This document shows, piece after piece, positions 29,353-39,794 of a stretch of 64,000 bases of DNA. The stretch lies in the NCBI RefSeq assembly GCF_018885265.1, contig NZ_CP076538.1, positions 4,004,001-4,068,000 of the forward strand. Reading direction: 5' to 3'. The notes under the pieces were generated by a model. It searched no databases. It saw only the letters and a list, made by a program, of their open reading frames with translations, and was not told the origin of the DNA. This DNA is from Amycolatopsis aidingensis. GTDB taxonomy: Bacteria; Actinomycetota; Actinomycetes; Mycobacteriales; Pseudonocardiaceae. The translations under genes were made by a program, and so were the position numbers. Numbering within the stretch: the first letter of the stretch is position 1; every line of letters begins with the position of its first letter.

Positions 29353-32300
29353 ATGGTGGCCCATTCATGGCCGGAAACCGACGGTATCGCGGATTCCGAC
29401 GCCGAGGAGGAACGCCGCGTCGCCGAGTTGTGCGCCCGCGACCCCCAGGTCCGGGACGCCGCCCCGCGCGAGGCGGTCAGCACGCTGGTACGCGACTCCG
29501 ACCTGCCGCTCGCCGAGATCGTGCGGACCCTCGTGGAGGGCTACGCGGACCGGCCGGCACTCGGCGAGCGGGCGAGCGAACCGGTGACCGATCCACGAAC
29601 CGGACGTACCGCACTGCGGCTGCTGCCCCGGTTCGACACGATCACCTACCGGCAACTCTGGGCAGGGGTCCGCGCGATCGCAGCCGAATGGCGGCAGAAT
29701 CCGCACCATTCGCTGCGCACCGGCGAGGCCGTCGGCATCCTCGGCTTCACCAGTATCGACTACACGATGCTCGATCTGGCCTGCATCCATCTCGGCGCGG
29801 TTTCCGTGCCACTGCAGTCCAGCGCGCCGGTCACCCAACTGGCGCCGATCATCGCGGAAACCGGGCCGCGCATTCTCGCCGCGAGTATCGAGCGGCTGGA
29901 CACCGCCGTGGAAGCAGCCTCGGCAAGCGAATCGCTGCGGCGCCTGATCGTGTTCGACCACCACCCCGAGGTGGACGAGCATCGCGACCGGCTCGCCGCC
30001 GCGCGGCGCAGGCTCGCCGAGGCGGGCAGCCCCGTGCTGGTCGACACGCTGGCCGCGGTGCGCGAGCGTGGCGGCGCGCTGCCGGCCGCACCGCTGTACG
30101 TCCCGGCCGAGGGCGAGGACCCACTCGCCCTGCTCATCTACACCTCCGGCAGCACCGGCACCCCGAAGGGGGCCATGTACCCGCAGCGGCTGCTCCGCTC
30201 CCTATGGCGCGGGTTCTGGCCCGGAACGCGCCTGCTGCCCACGATCGGCATCAACTACCTGCCGCTGAGCCACCTCGCCGGCCGCATCTCGCTGGTGGGC
30301 ACCCTCTCCCGCGGTGGCACCGGGTACTTCGCCGCCCGCAGCGACCTGTCCACCCTGTTCGAGGACATCGCCCTCGCCCGCCCCACCGAGCTGACGCTGG
30401 TGCCGCGGGTCTGCGACATGCTGTTCCAGCACTACCGCGCCGAGCTGGACCGGCGGGAGCCGGAGGCGGCCGATCCGGCCGCGGCAGCCGAACAGGTGCG
30501 CGCCGACCTGCGGGAGAACCTGCTGGGCGGGCGGGTACTCAGGGCCACCTGCGGCAGCGCCCCACTGTCGGACGGGATGACCCGGTTCGTCGAGTCCTGC
30601 CTCGGCCTGCAACTGCACGACGGCTACGGCTCCACCGAGGCGGGCGGGGTGCTGCTCGACACCCGGGTACAGCGGCCGCCGGTGCTGGACTACAAGCTGA
30701 CCGACGTCCCCGAGCTCGGCTACTACCGCACGGACTCACCGCATCCCCGCGGCGAACTGCTGGTCCGGACCGAGACCATCATCCCTGGCTACTACCGGCG
30801 TCCCGAGGTCACCGCGGAGATGTTCGACGAGGACGGCTACTACCGGACCGGCGACATCATGGCCGAGCTCGGCCCGGACCGGCTGGTCTATGTGGACCGC
30901 CGCAAGAACGTGCTGAAGCTGTCCCAGGGCGAGTTCGTGGCCCTGTCGCACCTGGAATCCGTGTTCGTGACCAGCCCGCTGATCCGGCAGATCTTCGTCT
31001 ACGGCAACAGCGAACGCGCCTACCTGCTCGCCGTCGTGGTGCCCACCCCGAGGCGAGCGCGCACGCGCGGCAGCGGGACACCGACCTGAAGACCCTGCTC
31101 GGCGAGTCGCTGCAGCAGCTCGCGCGGGAGGCCGGGCTGAACTCCTACGAGATCCCGCGCGACTTCCTGGTGGAAACCGAGCCCTTCACCGAGGAGAACG
31201 GGCTGCTCTCGGACGCCCGCAAGCTGCTGCGGCCCAGGCTCAGGGAGAAGTACGGGGACCAGCTCGAGCGGCTGTACGCCGAACTCGCCGAGGGGCAGGA
31301 GGACGAGTTACGCGAGCTGCGCAGGCAGGGCAGGCACCGGCCGGTGCTGGAGACCGTCACCAGGGCCGCGCAGGCGCTGCTCGGCTGCCCGGACGCCGAG
31401 CTGAGCCCCGGCGCGCGGTTCACCGAACTGGGCGGCGACTCGCTGTCCGCGCTGTCCTTCGCCACCCTGCTGCAGGAGATCTTCGAGGTGGAGGTCCCGG
31501 TGGGCACCGTGATCAGCCCGGCATACGACCTGCGCGGGCTGGCCGAGTACCTCGAGGCGGCCCGCACCCATGGGGTACGACGGCCCACCTTCGCCACGGT
31601 GCACGGCCAGGGCAGCACGCGGGTCCAGGCGCGGGAGCTGACGCTGGAGCGGTTCCTCGACCCCGGGACACTGGCCGCGGCCGATGCCCTTCCGCGCGCC
31701 GCCACTCCCCCGCGCACCGTGCTGCTGACCGGGGCGAACGGCTACCTCGGGCGGTTCCTGTGCCTGGAATGGCTGGAACGGCTGGCGCCGACCGGCGGGC
31801 GGCTGATCTGCCTGGTGCGGGGAACCGACGCGGCCGCGGCGCGGCAGCGGCTCGCGGATGCCTTCGACAGCGGCGACCCCGGCCTGGTCCGCCGGTTCGG
31901 TGAGCTCGCCGAGGACGCCCTCGAGGTCCGCGCGGGCGATATCGGCGAGCCGAGCCTCGGCCTGGCCGAGGACGACTGGCAGCACCTGGCGGACACGGTG
32001 GACCTGATCGTGCACCCGGCCGCCCTGGTCAACCACGTGCTGCCCTACGAGCAGCTGTTCGGCCCCAATGTCGTCGGCACGGCCGAGCTGCTCCGGATGG
32101 CCCTCACCACCCGGATGAAGCCGGTCACCTACCTGTCCACGGTCGGCGTGGCCGCGCAGGCCGGGCCATCGGCGCTGCGCGAGGACGCCGACATCCGGGC
32201 CACCAGCCCGGTGCGCGAGCTCGGCCATGGCTACGCGGACGGGTACGCGACCAGCAAATGGGCGGGCGAGGTGCTGCTACGCGAGGCGCACGAGCGGTTC

Positions 32301-32906
32301 GGCCTGCCGGTCGCGGTGTTCCGCTCCGACATGATCCTGGCGCACAGCCAGTACGCCGGGCAGCTGAACGTGCCGGACATGTTCACCCGGCTGCTGCTCA
32401 GCCTCGTGCTCACCGGCATCGCGCCGCGGTCGTTCTACCGCTCAGGCCCCGGGGAGGACCGGCCACGGGCGCACTACGACGGCCTGCCTGCCGACTTCAC
32501 CGCCGAGGCGATCACCACCCTCGGCGGGCAGCACGCCGAGAGGTTCGCCACCTTCAACACGGTGAACCCGCATGACGACGGGATCTCCCTGGACGTGTTC
32601 GCCGACTGGCTGACCGCGGCCGGCGTTCCGTTGCGGCGGGTCGGCTACCAGGACTGGCTCGCCCGCTTCGAGACGGCGCTGCGCGGGCTCCCGGAACGGC
32701 AGCGGCAGCACACCGTGCTTCCCCTGCTGCACGCCTTCCAGGAGCCCGAGCAGCCGGTCCACGGATCGGCCATCCCGGCCACCGAGTTCCACGAGGCCGT
32801 GCGGGCCGCCGGGATCGGCCAGGACAAGGACATCCCGCACCTGTCCGCGGAGCTCATCGGCAAGTACCTCACCGACCTGCGCCTACTCGGCCTCCTCCAG
32901 CCCTGA
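29353..32906 (+). pseudogene. car: carboxylic acid reductase (A-PCP-R), split by a single-base frameshift
   Basis: CARs reduce carboxylic acids to aldehydes with ATP and NADPH. The adenylation domain reads from ATG 29353 ([25 protein letters not shown], core Lys in [10 protein letters not shown]) but stops at 31089. The next frame carries the rest: end of the A domain ([20 protein letters not shown]), carrier domain with phosphopantetheine Ser in LGGDSLSAL (about residue 697) and the reductase domain ([21 protein letters not shown]). Adding one G at about 31050 (CCCCG|GAG) restores [16 protein letters not shown] and a 1184-residue protein of normal length. Ribosome site GGGAGG is good. Needs a phosphopantetheinyl transferase, not seen here. 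Confidence 0.85.
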
Positions 32907-32980
32907 ACGTGGCGTTCGCGACGCTCAGCGTCGCGAACGGCACTATTGGGACATCTGACGTCCGGAAAGCCACGTTCAGG
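32902..32980. terminator. nested palindrome between CAR and alcohol dehydrogenase
   Basis: Inner arms 32913-32925 and 32927-32939 are perfect 13-base complements (CGTTCGCGACGCT type) about one central base. Outer arms CCTGAACGTGGC (32902-32913) and its complement (32969-32980) enclose them. It covers both convergent stops and can terminate both genes. The words resemble a dispersed intergenic palindrome of Amycolatopsis-like genomes. Confidence 0.7.
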
Positions 32981-34025
32981 CGTTGATGGTGGCGGTGTCG
33001 ATCACGAAGCGGTAGCGGACGTCGCTGCTTTCCACCCGCTCGTAGGCGGTGTTCACCTGGTCCGCGGAGATGGTCTCGATCTCGGCGCCGATCCCGTGCT
33101 CGGCGCAGAAGTCCAGCATCTCCTGCGTCTCCCGGATCCCGCCGATCATCGACCCCGCGAGTACCTTGTTCCCGCCGAGCAGGGAGAAGGCGCTGTAGGA
33201 CAGGGCGTTCGCCGGGGCGCCGACGTTCACCATCGCCCCGCCGACCCGCAGCATGCCCAGGTAGGAGTCGATCGGCAGCTCCGCCGACACCGTGTTCAGG
33301 ATCAGGTCGAACCGGTTCCGCAGCTGCTTGAAGGTGGCGGGGTCACCGGTGGCGTGGTACTCCTGCGCGCCCAGCCGCAGCCCGTCCTCCTGCTTCTTCA
33401 GGCTCTGGCTCAGCACGGTGACCTCCGCGCCCATCGCCACGGCGAGCCGGACCCCGAGGTGCCCGAGCCCGCCGAGGCCGACCACGGCGACCTTCTTGCC
33501 CGGCCCGGCGCCCCACCGGCGTAGCGGCGAGTAGGTGGTGATGCCGGCGCAGAGCAGCGGGGCTGCGACATCCAGCGCGATGCCATCGGGAATCCGGCAG
33601 ACGAAGGAATCCTTCACCACGACCTGGCGGCTGTAGCCGCCGTAGGTGTTCTCCCCGTCGTAGCCGACGCCGTTGTAGGTCATCACGGCGCCCTTGGCGC
33701 AGAACTGCTCGGTACCTTCCCGGCACTGGTCGCAGGTACCGCAGGAGTCGACCATGCAGCCGACCCCGACCCGGTCTCCCACCTGGTACCGGGTCACCGC
33801 GGAGCCGACCGCCGCGACCACACCGGCGATCTCGTGCCCCGGCACCATCGGGAAGATCGCGCTGCCCCAGTGCTCCTTGGCCTGGTGGATATCGCTGTGG
33901 CAGATGCCGGCGTAGGCGATGTCGATCAGCACATCGTCCGGCCGCAGGTCCCTGCGCTCGATCGTCGTCGGCTCCAGCGCGGCGCCAGGCGCGGGCGCGG
34001 CGATGGCAGGCGTGGGCGTGCCCAT
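32976..34025 (-). CDS. zinc-dependent NAD(P) alcohol dehydrogenase (CAD/AdhC type)
   Basis: 349-residue medium-chain dehydrogenase. Catalytic zinc ligands lie in GICHSDIH and GHEIAGVV; the structural zinc site is [15 protein letters not shown] (four Cys). The cofactor loop is GLGGLGHLG. This subfamily commonly reduces aldehydes to primary alcohols with NADPH, which would complete acid-to-alcohol conversion with the convergent CAR. ATG 34025 has GGAGG 5 bases upstream; the longer open frame is rejected. Divergent from a TetR gene whose operator palindrome lies between. Confidence 0.93.
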   Translation of the reverse strand: MGTPTPAIAAPAPGAALEPTTIERRDLRPDDVLIDIAYAGICHSDIHQAKEHWGSAIFPMVPGHEIAGVVAAVGSAVTRYQVGDRVGVGCMVDSCGTCDQCREGTEQFCAKGAVMTYNGVGYDGENTYGGYSRQVVVKDSFVCRIPDGIALDVAAPLLCAGITTYSPLRRWGAGPGKKVAVVGLGGLGHLGVRLAVAMGAEVTVLSQSLKKQEDGLRLGAQEYHATGDPATFKQLRNRFDLILNTVSAELPIDSYLGMLRVGGAMVNVGAPANALSYSAFSLLGGNKVLAGSMIGGIRETQEMLDFCAEHGIGAEIETISADQVNTAYERVESSDVRYRFVIDTATINA

Positions 34026-34065
34026 GAAATCCTCCAGGAAAGACAAGCGAGACACCTGTGAGTGC

Positions 34066-34099
34066 CCTCTTACATCGACTAGTGTAAGAGGCCTCTTAC
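34066..34099. promoter_or_regulatory. TetR operator between adh and tetR
   Basis: GTAAGAGGCCTCTTAC (34084-34099) is a perfect 16-base palindrome. A third half-site CCTCTTACA (34066-34074) forms a second inverted repeat with TGTAAGAGG (34083-34091), 8 bases apart. It lies 41 bases before the dehydrogenase start and 35 before the TetR start, ideal to control both. Confidence 0.8.
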
Positions 34100-34133
34100 T
34101 TCGCGGGCGAGCGGGATGGATGTGAGGCACGTC

Positions 34134-34730
34134 ATGCCGGGCAGGTACCACCACGGCGATCTGCGTGCCGAGCTGGTCCGCGCATCCCTCGATCTGATCG
34201 CCGAGCAGGGCCTGCAGGGGTTCTCGGTGGCGCAGGCGGCCCGCCGGGCGAAGGTCAGCCCGGGTGCGCCGTACCGCCACTTCGCCGACCGGGAGAGCCT
34301 GCTGGCCGCGGTCGCCCGGACCATCACCGACCAGCTCACCGGCCGTGTCCGCACCGCCGCGGAGTCCCACACCGATCCGCAGGCGGCCCTCGCCGCGGCC
34401 GCCGGGGCGTACACCGGGTACCTGATCGAGCGCAGGGCCGGCCTGCACATCGTGTTCGCCGACGGGCTACAGGGGCCTCGGCACACCGAACTGCACGAGC
34501 GGACGCGGGAGCTGATCGACCAGTTCCTGCTGCTGTGCCTGAGCGTGTCCACCAGCCCGCAGCTCGCCCTCGAGCTGCTGGAGCAGCTGCTCACCCAGGC
34601 ACACGGCTACGGGACCTGCTACCTGGACGGGTTCTTCCGCAGGCACGGCTACTCCGCGGACCTCGTCGTGCGCAAGTCCACCGAGGCCGCCCGGATGGTG
34701 ATCCGCGGCTATCGCGAGCGCGCCGAGTAG
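34134..34730 (+). CDS. TetR-family regulator of the alcohol dehydrogenase
   Basis: 198-residue TetR protein beginning [11 protein letters not shown], with HTH ([21 protein letters not shown]) and a TetR_C ligand domain. ATG 34134 has GAGG 6-7 bases before it and gives the family's usual N terminus; ATG 34116 is an alternative. Divergent from the zinc dehydrogenase with a perfect operator in the gap, so repression of adh and of itself is likely. Converges with a small hypothetical gene 23 bases away. Confidence 0.9.
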   Translation: MPGRYHHGDLRAELVRASLDLIAEQGLQGFSVAQAARRAKVSPGAPYRHFADRESLLAAVARTITDQLTGRVRTAAESHTDPQAALAAAAGAYTGYLIERRAGLHIVFADGLQGPRHTELHERTRELIDQFLLLCLSVSTSPQLALELLEQLLTQAHGYGTCYLDGFFRRHGYSADLVVRKSTEAARMVIRGYRERAE

Positions 34731-34753
34731 CACGAGAGTAGCCAGCGAACGCT

Positions 34754-35086
34754 TCAGCGCTCCATGTGCCCCACCGCCGCGGCCCAGCGGTCCAGCAGGA
34801 TCGGCAGCGCGGTGAACTTCCAGTAGTGCAGGGACACGTGCCCGTCGCTCATCCCCGACCCGGTGGCCAGTTCCGGGCGGTACACGGTGTCGTCCTGCCC
34901 CACCAGCTCGTCCGGGCGAGCGCCGGTGAGCTCGGTGAAGGTCCGCTCCAGCAGTGCGCGCACGGCGAAGAACCCCGCGGGCAGTTCCGTGCCGCGCAAC
35001 CGCTCCCGCATCGCCTCCCACAACCGGGGATCACCCCGGAGGCCCCAGGTCGTCGGCCTGCGCGCGAACAGCTCGTCCATGGTCAT
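34754..35086 (-). CDS. hypothetical protein
   Basis: About 110 residues (108 if ATG 35080 is used, which has better spacing from GGCGAG). The sequence begins MTMDELFARRPTTWGLRGDP and contains MSDGHVSLHYWKFTALPIL near the end. I recall similar uncharacterised proteins in Streptomyces with the FxxRPxxWGLRGDPxLW opening, but no function. Divergent from the nitroreductase-like gene with only 55 bases between. Confidence 0.7.
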   Translation of the reverse strand: MTMDELFARRPTTWGLRGDPRLWEAMRERLRGTELPAGFFAVRALLERTFTELTGARPDELVGQDDTVYRPELATGSGMSDGHVSLHYWKFTALPILLDRWAAAVGHMER

Positions 35087-35141
35087 CTCGCCGTCACGAT
35101 ACGCTCGCTTGGCGGCCGAGACGGGGTACCTGGTGGGGGAT

Positions 35142-35738
35142 ATGAGCACGGAATGCACGGTCGACTTCTGGTTCGACCCTGCCTGCCCGTACACCTGGAC
35201 CGCGTCCCGCTGGCTGGCCGAGGTGACCACGGTCCGGCCGGTACGGATCCGCTGGCGGGTCATGAGCCTTTCGGTGCTCAACGAGCATCGCGCGGATGAT
35301 CCGGAGGGGGATCCGGAAGGGTACCTGTGGGCCCCGGTGCGGATCTGCGCGGCGGTGGAACGGCACTACGGCGAGCGGGCGCTGGGCGAGCTGTTCACCG
35401 CGCTGGGAACCCGGTTCCACGACCGCGGCGAGTGGGACGCGCTGCCCGGCGCGCTGGCCGAGCTGGGCCTGCCTGCCGGGCTGCTGGCGGCCACCGGCTC
35501 CGCCGAGTACGACGCGGCGATCCGCGCCTCGCACGCGCGGGCCATCGCGCTGGCCGGGACGGAGGTGGGCACCCCGGTGCTCGGGCTCACCGGACCGGAC
35601 GGCACGGCCCGTGGCTTCTTCGGCCCGATCGTCTCCCCCGCACCCACCGGGCAGCGGGCGGGCCGGTTGTGGGACGGCTTCCTGCTGCTGGCGAACACCC
35701 CGCAGTTCTACGAACTCAAGCGCGCCCGTCCCGCCTGA
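35142..35738 (+). CDS. DsbA-family mycothiol-dependent nitroreductase-like protein (Rv2466c type)
   Basis: 198-residue thioredoxin-fold protein closely matching the layout of Rv2466c (VDFWFDPACPYTWTASRW, RVMSLSVLNEHR, TPVLGL, FFGPIVSPAP, LWDGFLLLANTPQFYELKR). Rv2466c has a CPWC active site reduced by mycothiol; here the motif is CPYT (C15, T18), so the resolving Cys is replaced by Thr. It may act by a monothiol mechanism. ATG 35142 follows GGGGGA closely. Converges on gcvP, 7 bases from its stop. Confidence 0.85.
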   Translation: MSTECTVDFWFDPACPYTWTASRWLAEVTTVRPVRIRWRVMSLSVLNEHRADDPEGDPEGYLWAPVRICAAVERHYGERALGELFTALGTRFHDRGEWDALPGALAELGLPAGLLAATGSAEYDAAIRASHARAIALAGTEVGTPVLGLTGPDGTARGFFGPIVSPAPTGQRAGRLWDGFLLLANTPQFYELKRARPA

Positions 35739-35745
35739 GCCGTGG

Positions 35746-38682
35746 CTACGACGGCGCGCGGTCGCCGAAGGCCTCGGGTGGCGGGCAGGAGCAGACCAGG
35801 TTGCGGTCGCCGGTGGCGCCCTCGATCCGCCGCACCGGCGGCCAGATCTTGGCGGCGGAACGGCCCGCGGGGAACACCGCGAGCTCGCGGCTGTACGGCC
35901 GGTCCCATTCGCCCGCCACGCAGGCGGCCGTGTGCGGGGCCCCGCGCAGCGGGCTGTCCTGCACCGGCCATTCCCCGTTCGCGACCCGCTCGATCTCGCC
36001 CCGGATGGCGATCATCGCCGCGCAGAAGCGGTCCAGCTCGGCCAGGTCCTCGCTCTCGGTCGGCTCGACCATCAGCGTGCCGGCCACCGGGAAGGACATG
36101 GTCGGGGCGTGCAGCCCGTAGTCCGCGAGGCGTTTGGCCACATCGTCCACGGTGACTCCGGTGCGCTTGGTCAGGGCGCGCAGGTCGAGGATGCACTCGT
36201 GCGCCACCAGCCCGTCCTCGCCGGTGTAGAGCACGGGAAAATGCCCGGCCAGCCGGCGAGCAAGGTAGTTGGCCGCGGCGACCGCGGTCAGGCTTGCCCT
36301 GCGCAAGCCCGCGCCGCCCATCATCCGCACATACGCCCAGGAGATCGGCAGGATGGCGGCGCTGCCCCAGGGTGCGCCGCTGATCGGCCCGATTCCGGTC
36401 TCCGGCCCGGCGGCTGCCTGCAGCGGATGATTGGGCAGGAAGGGGGCGAGATGGGCCCGTACCCCGATCGGCCCGACCCCCGGTCCCCCGCCGCCGTGCG
36501 GGATACAGAAGGTCTTGTGCAGGTTCAGATGCGACACATCCGCGCCGAACCGGCCGAACTTGGCGAGGCCGATCAGCGCGTTCAGGTTCGCACCGTCCAC
36601 ATAGACCTGACCACCGGCCTCGTGCACCAGCTCGCAGACCTGGCGCACGGTGTACTCGTACACCCCGTGGGTGGACGGATAGGTGATCATCGTGGCGGCC
36701 AGGTCTGCGCGGTGTTCGTGCACAGTGGACCGAAGGTGCTCGAGGTCGATGTCGCCACGCTCGTCGCAGCGGACGACGACGACCCGCATCCCGGCCATCA
36801 CGGCGCTGGCCGCGTTGGTCCCGTGCGCGCTCGCCGGGATCAGGCATACGTCCCGCGCCGCCTCGCCCCGGCTGCGATGGTAGGCGCGGATGGCCAGCAG
36901 CCCGGCGAACTCGCCCTGGCTGCCCGCGTTCGGCTGCACCGAGACCGCGTCGTAGCCGGTGATCACCGCCAGCCACCGCTCAAGGTCGGCTACCACCCGC
37001 AGCAGCCCGGCCGCGTCCTCCGCGGGCTGGAACGGATGCAGCTGCGCGAACTCCGGCCAACTGACCGGTTCCATCTCGGCGGCGGCGTTCAGTTTCATCG
37101 TGCACGAACCGAGCGGGATCATGCTGCGATCCAGCGCCACATCCTTGTCCGCCAGCCTGCGCAGGTACCGCAGCAGCGCGGTCTCGGAGTGGTGCGAGTT
37201 GAACACCGGATGCGTGAGGAAGTCGCTGGTGCGCACCAGCTCCGGCGGGAGGCCGTCCGCCGTGTCCGCGTCCAGCACGTCTACATCGGACACTCCGACA
37301 CCGAAGGCCTTCCACACCAGCGCCAGGTGCTCGCGGGTGGTGGTCTCGTCACAGCTGATGCCGATCCGGTCCTGGTCCACCCTGCGCAGGTTCACGCCGA
37401 GGTCGCGGGCCGCGGCCACGACCGCGTCGGCCCGCCCCGGCAGCACGGCGGTCACGGTGTCGAAGAACTCGCCGTGCGCGAGTTCCACTCCGGACTCGGT
37501 GAGGCCTGCCGCCAGCACCGTGGCCATCCGGTGGGCCCGTGCCGCAATCCGGCGCAGCCCGTCCGGCCCGTGGTACACCGCGTACATCGAGGCCAGTACC
37601 GCGAGCAGCACCTGCGCGGTGCAGATGTTGCTGGTGGCCTTCTCCCTGCGGATGTGCTGTTCCCTGGTCTGCAGCGCCAGCCGGTAGGCCGGCTCCCCTT
37701 CGGCGTCCACCGAAACGCCGACCAGCCTGCCGGGCAGCTGGCGTTCCAGCCCGGCGCGCACGGCGAGATAGGCGGCGTGCGGCCCGCCGAATCCCATCGG
37801 CACCCCGAACCGCTGGGTGGAGCCGACCACGGCGTCCGCGCCGATCTCACCGGGCGGGCGCAGCAGGGTCAGCGCGAGCGGGTCGGCGGCCACCACGACC
37901 GCGGCGCCCAGCGCCTTGGCTTCGGCGATCACCGGCCGGTGGTCGCGCACGGCCCCGGAGTCGCCGGGGTAGGACAGCAGCACCCCGAAGAAGTCGCCGC
38001 CGAGACCGAGCCCCTCGATCCCCTCGGAGAGGTCCGCGACGACCAGTTCGATGCCGAGGGGTTCGGCCCTGGTGCGGATCACCTCGATGGTCTGCGGCAG
38101 GGTGTCGGCGTCCACCACGAACCGGTTCGACCTGGCCCTGCCCGCGCGCCGCAGCAGGGTCATCGCCTCGGCGGCCGCGGTCGGCTCGTCCAGCATGGAT
38201 GCGTTCGCGATCGGCAGCCCGGTCAGGTCGGCAACCATGGTCTGGAAGTTCAGCAGGGCTTCCAGCCTGCCCTGGGAGATCTCCGGCTGGTACGGGGTGT
38301 AGGCGGTGTACCAGGCCGGGTTCTCCAGCACGTTGCGCCGGATCACCGGCGGGGTGACCGTGGCGTGGTAGCCGAGGCCGAGCATCGGCACCATCGGCCG
38401 GTTGCGGCCTGCCAGCTCACGCAGCTCGGCCAGTGCCTGCGCCTCGGTGACCGGGGCCGGCACTTCCGTGGGATCCTCAGCCACGCGGATCGAGTCCGGG
38501 ATCGCGCGGTCGGCCAGCGCCTCCAGCGAGCCCACGCCGATGACCTCCAGCATCCGCGCCAGCTCCGCCTGCCGCGGGCCGATGTGCCGGTCGGCGAAGG
38601 GCGTGCCCTCCTCCAGCTCGCCGAGGGACATACCGGGGGAAGCGCTCGGGGAAATCCTGGGGAAAACGCCGTCTGGGGCCAT
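35746..38682 (-). CDS. gcvP: glycine dehydrogenase (aminomethyl-transferring), GcvP
   Basis: P-protein of the glycine cleavage system: PLP-dependent decarboxylation of glycine, passing the aminomethyl group to lipoyl-GcvH. 978 residues, single-chain form. Landmarks: [12 protein letters not shown] at the start, [30 protein letters not shown], and the PLP Lys in [21 protein letters not shown] 38682 has GGAGG at 7-base spacing. A tandem glycine riboswitch directly precedes it, so expression should rise with glycine. gcvH lies 4 kb upstream in the same direction; gcvT is not in the window. Confidence 0.97.
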   Translation of the reverse strand: MAPDGVFPRISPSASPGMSLGELEEGTPFADRHIGPRQAELARMLEVIGVGSLEALADRAIPDSIRVAEDPTEVPAPVTEAQALAELRELAGRNRPMVPMLGLGYHATVTPPVIRRNVLENPAWYTAYTPYQPEISQGRLEALLNFQTMVADLTGLPIANASMLDEPTAAAEAMTLLRRAGRARSNRFVVDADTLPQTIEVIRTRAEPLGIELVVADLSEGIEGLGLGGDFFGVLLSYPGDSGAVRDHRPVIAEAKALGAAVVVAADPLALTLLRPPGEIGADAVVGSTQRFGVPMGFGGPHAAYLAVRAGLERQLPGRLVGVSVDAEGEPAYRLALQTREQHIRREKATSNICTAQVLLAVLASMYAVYHGPDGLRRIAARAHRMATVLAAGLTESGVELAHGEFFDTVTAVLPGRADAVVAAARDLGVNLRRVDQDRIGISCDETTTREHLALVWKAFGVGVSDVDVLDADTADGLPPELVRTSDFLTHPVFNSHHSETALLRYLRRLADKDVALDRSMIPLGSCTMKLNAAAEMEPVSWPEFAQLHPFQPAEDAAGLLRVVADLERWLAVITGYDAVSVQPNAGSQGEFAGLLAIRAYHRSRGEAARDVCLIPASAHGTNAASAVMAGMRVVVVRCDERGDIDLEHLRSTVHEHRADLAATMITYPSTHGVYEYTVRQVCELVHEAGGQVYVDGANLNALIGLAKFGRFGADVSHLNLHKTFCIPHGGGGPGVGPIGVRAHLAPFLPNHPLQAAAGPETGIGPISGAPWGSAAILPISWAYVRMMGGAGLRRASLTAVAAANYLARRLAGHFPVLYTGEDGLVAHECILDLRALTKRTGVTVDDVAKRLADYGLHAPTMSFPVAGTLMVEPTESEDLAELDRFCAAMIAIRGEIERVANGEWPVQDSPLRGAPHTAACVAGEWDRPYSRELAVFPAGRSAAKIWPPVRRIEGATGDRNLVCSCPPPEAFGDRAPS

Positions 38683-38735
38683 GCTCGTGCCTCCGGAACT
38701 CGGGTCGGGGCCAGGACGCGGTATTCCCGGCCCTC

Positions 38736-38946
38736 CCCCTCTGTCCGTGCCCGATGCCGAGCGCCTGAGAGGTTCACCCGCTTGTGCTGGGCTTGCACCT
38801 TCGGCGGGGCCGCCGGAGGGTGATCCGGCGAACCGCTTTCCAGAGGCGTCTCACCCGCACGGTCCTTGCTGCCTGAGAGGTTCCGGGGAGGATTTGCTCC
38901 TTCGGCGCCGGGACGGCTGTTACCGGCCCGATCTCTCCCGCGCGGG
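38736..38946 (-). ncRNA. tandem glycine riboswitch upstream of gcvP
   Basis: Read on the minus strand, two glycine aptamers follow each other. Aptamer I (about 38946-38835) has GGGAGAG, CCGAAGGAGCAAATCC, AACCTCTCAGGCA and CGCCTCTGG. Aptamer II (about 38834-38736) has CCGAAGGTGCAAGCCC, AACCTCTCAGGCG and GGACAGAGG. These are the conserved GGxGAG/GAAGGxGCAAxCC/CTCTCAGGC elements of the class. It ends about 54 bases before the gcvP start, with no obvious terminator stem, so translation control is plausible. Confidence 0.93.
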
Positions 38947-38982
38947 TTCTGCGACTACGTGCTTCAGCTTACCGTGCGCGAC

Positions 38983-39549
38983 TCAGCCGGTGCGGCGGGC
39001 ATCGCGGCGTTGCGCGAGCTCGTCCGGCACGGTGTGCTCGATCTCGCCGCCATCGGCCCGCTCCGCGGGGAACTCGTGGATGGTGCCGCTGATCTCCTGC
39101 ATGGCACCGCTGACGGCGATCCCGAACACCCCCTGGCCGCCCTGCAGCAGGTCCACGATCTCCTCGGGCGAGGTGCACTCGTACACCGTGGTCCCGTCGG
39201 AGAACAGGGTCACCTTGGCAAGGTCGCGTACCCCACGGTCGCGCAGGTGCTCCACGGCGAAGCGGATGTTCTGCAGGGACACCCCGGTGTCCAGCAGCCG
39301 CTTGACGATCTTGAGTACCAGCAGGTCCTTGAAGGAGTAGAGGCGCTGCGAGCCGGATCCGTGCGCGGTGCGTATGCTGGGGGCGACCAGTTTGGTCCGC
39401 GCCCAGTAGTCGAGCTGCCGGTAGGTGATCCCGGCAATCTGGCAGGCCGCAGGTCCCCGGTAGCCGACCAGCTCGTCGGGCAACGACGCATCAGGAAAGA
39501 GCTCGCCCTGCTCGCCGGTGACGGCCTCGACCGGCCTCTCCTCGACCAC
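38983..39549 (-). CDS. MerR-family regulator (Rv1830-like)
   Basis: 188-residue regulator with a MerR HTH at about 35-100 (YRGPAACQIAGITYRQLDYW, HGSGSQRLYSFKDLLVLKI, RLLDTGVSLQNIRFAVEHL) and a small C-terminal domain (LFSDGTTVYECTSPEEIVDLL). Gene order next to DUF151 and gcvP identifies it with mycobacterial Rv1830. An in-frame start at 39627 exists, but GTG 39549 has GGGAGG at 5-base spacing. An 8-base inverted repeat (39593-39600 / 39618-39625) lies just upstream. Confidence 0.9.
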   Translation of the reverse strand: MVEERPVEAVTGEQGELFPDASLPDELVGYRGPAACQIAGITYRQLDYWARTKLVAPSIRTAHGSGSQRLYSFKDLLVLKIVKRLLDTGVSLQNIRFAVEHLRDRGVRDLAKVTLFSDGTTVYECTSPEEIVDLLQGGQGVFGIAVSGAMQEISGTIHEFPAERADGGEIEHTVPDELAQRRDARRTG

Positions 39550-39794
39550 GCATGCCTCCCCTCGCCCGGCCTGTCGGCCGACGAAACGCACCGTCGATCC
39601 CGGCGAACGGGATTTCCGGATCGACACCGCGGCGGCCGCTTGCCCCTGGCAGGCGAATCACACCGACGCGATTCATCTCCATTGACGGTAAGCGGGGGCG
39701 AGGAACCGGTCAACGCGACGCGCGGACCCCCTCCAGCGGGTATCGGCAGATACCGCCATTTGCCGTACTTACTCAGCCATGTTATTTTTTACTC

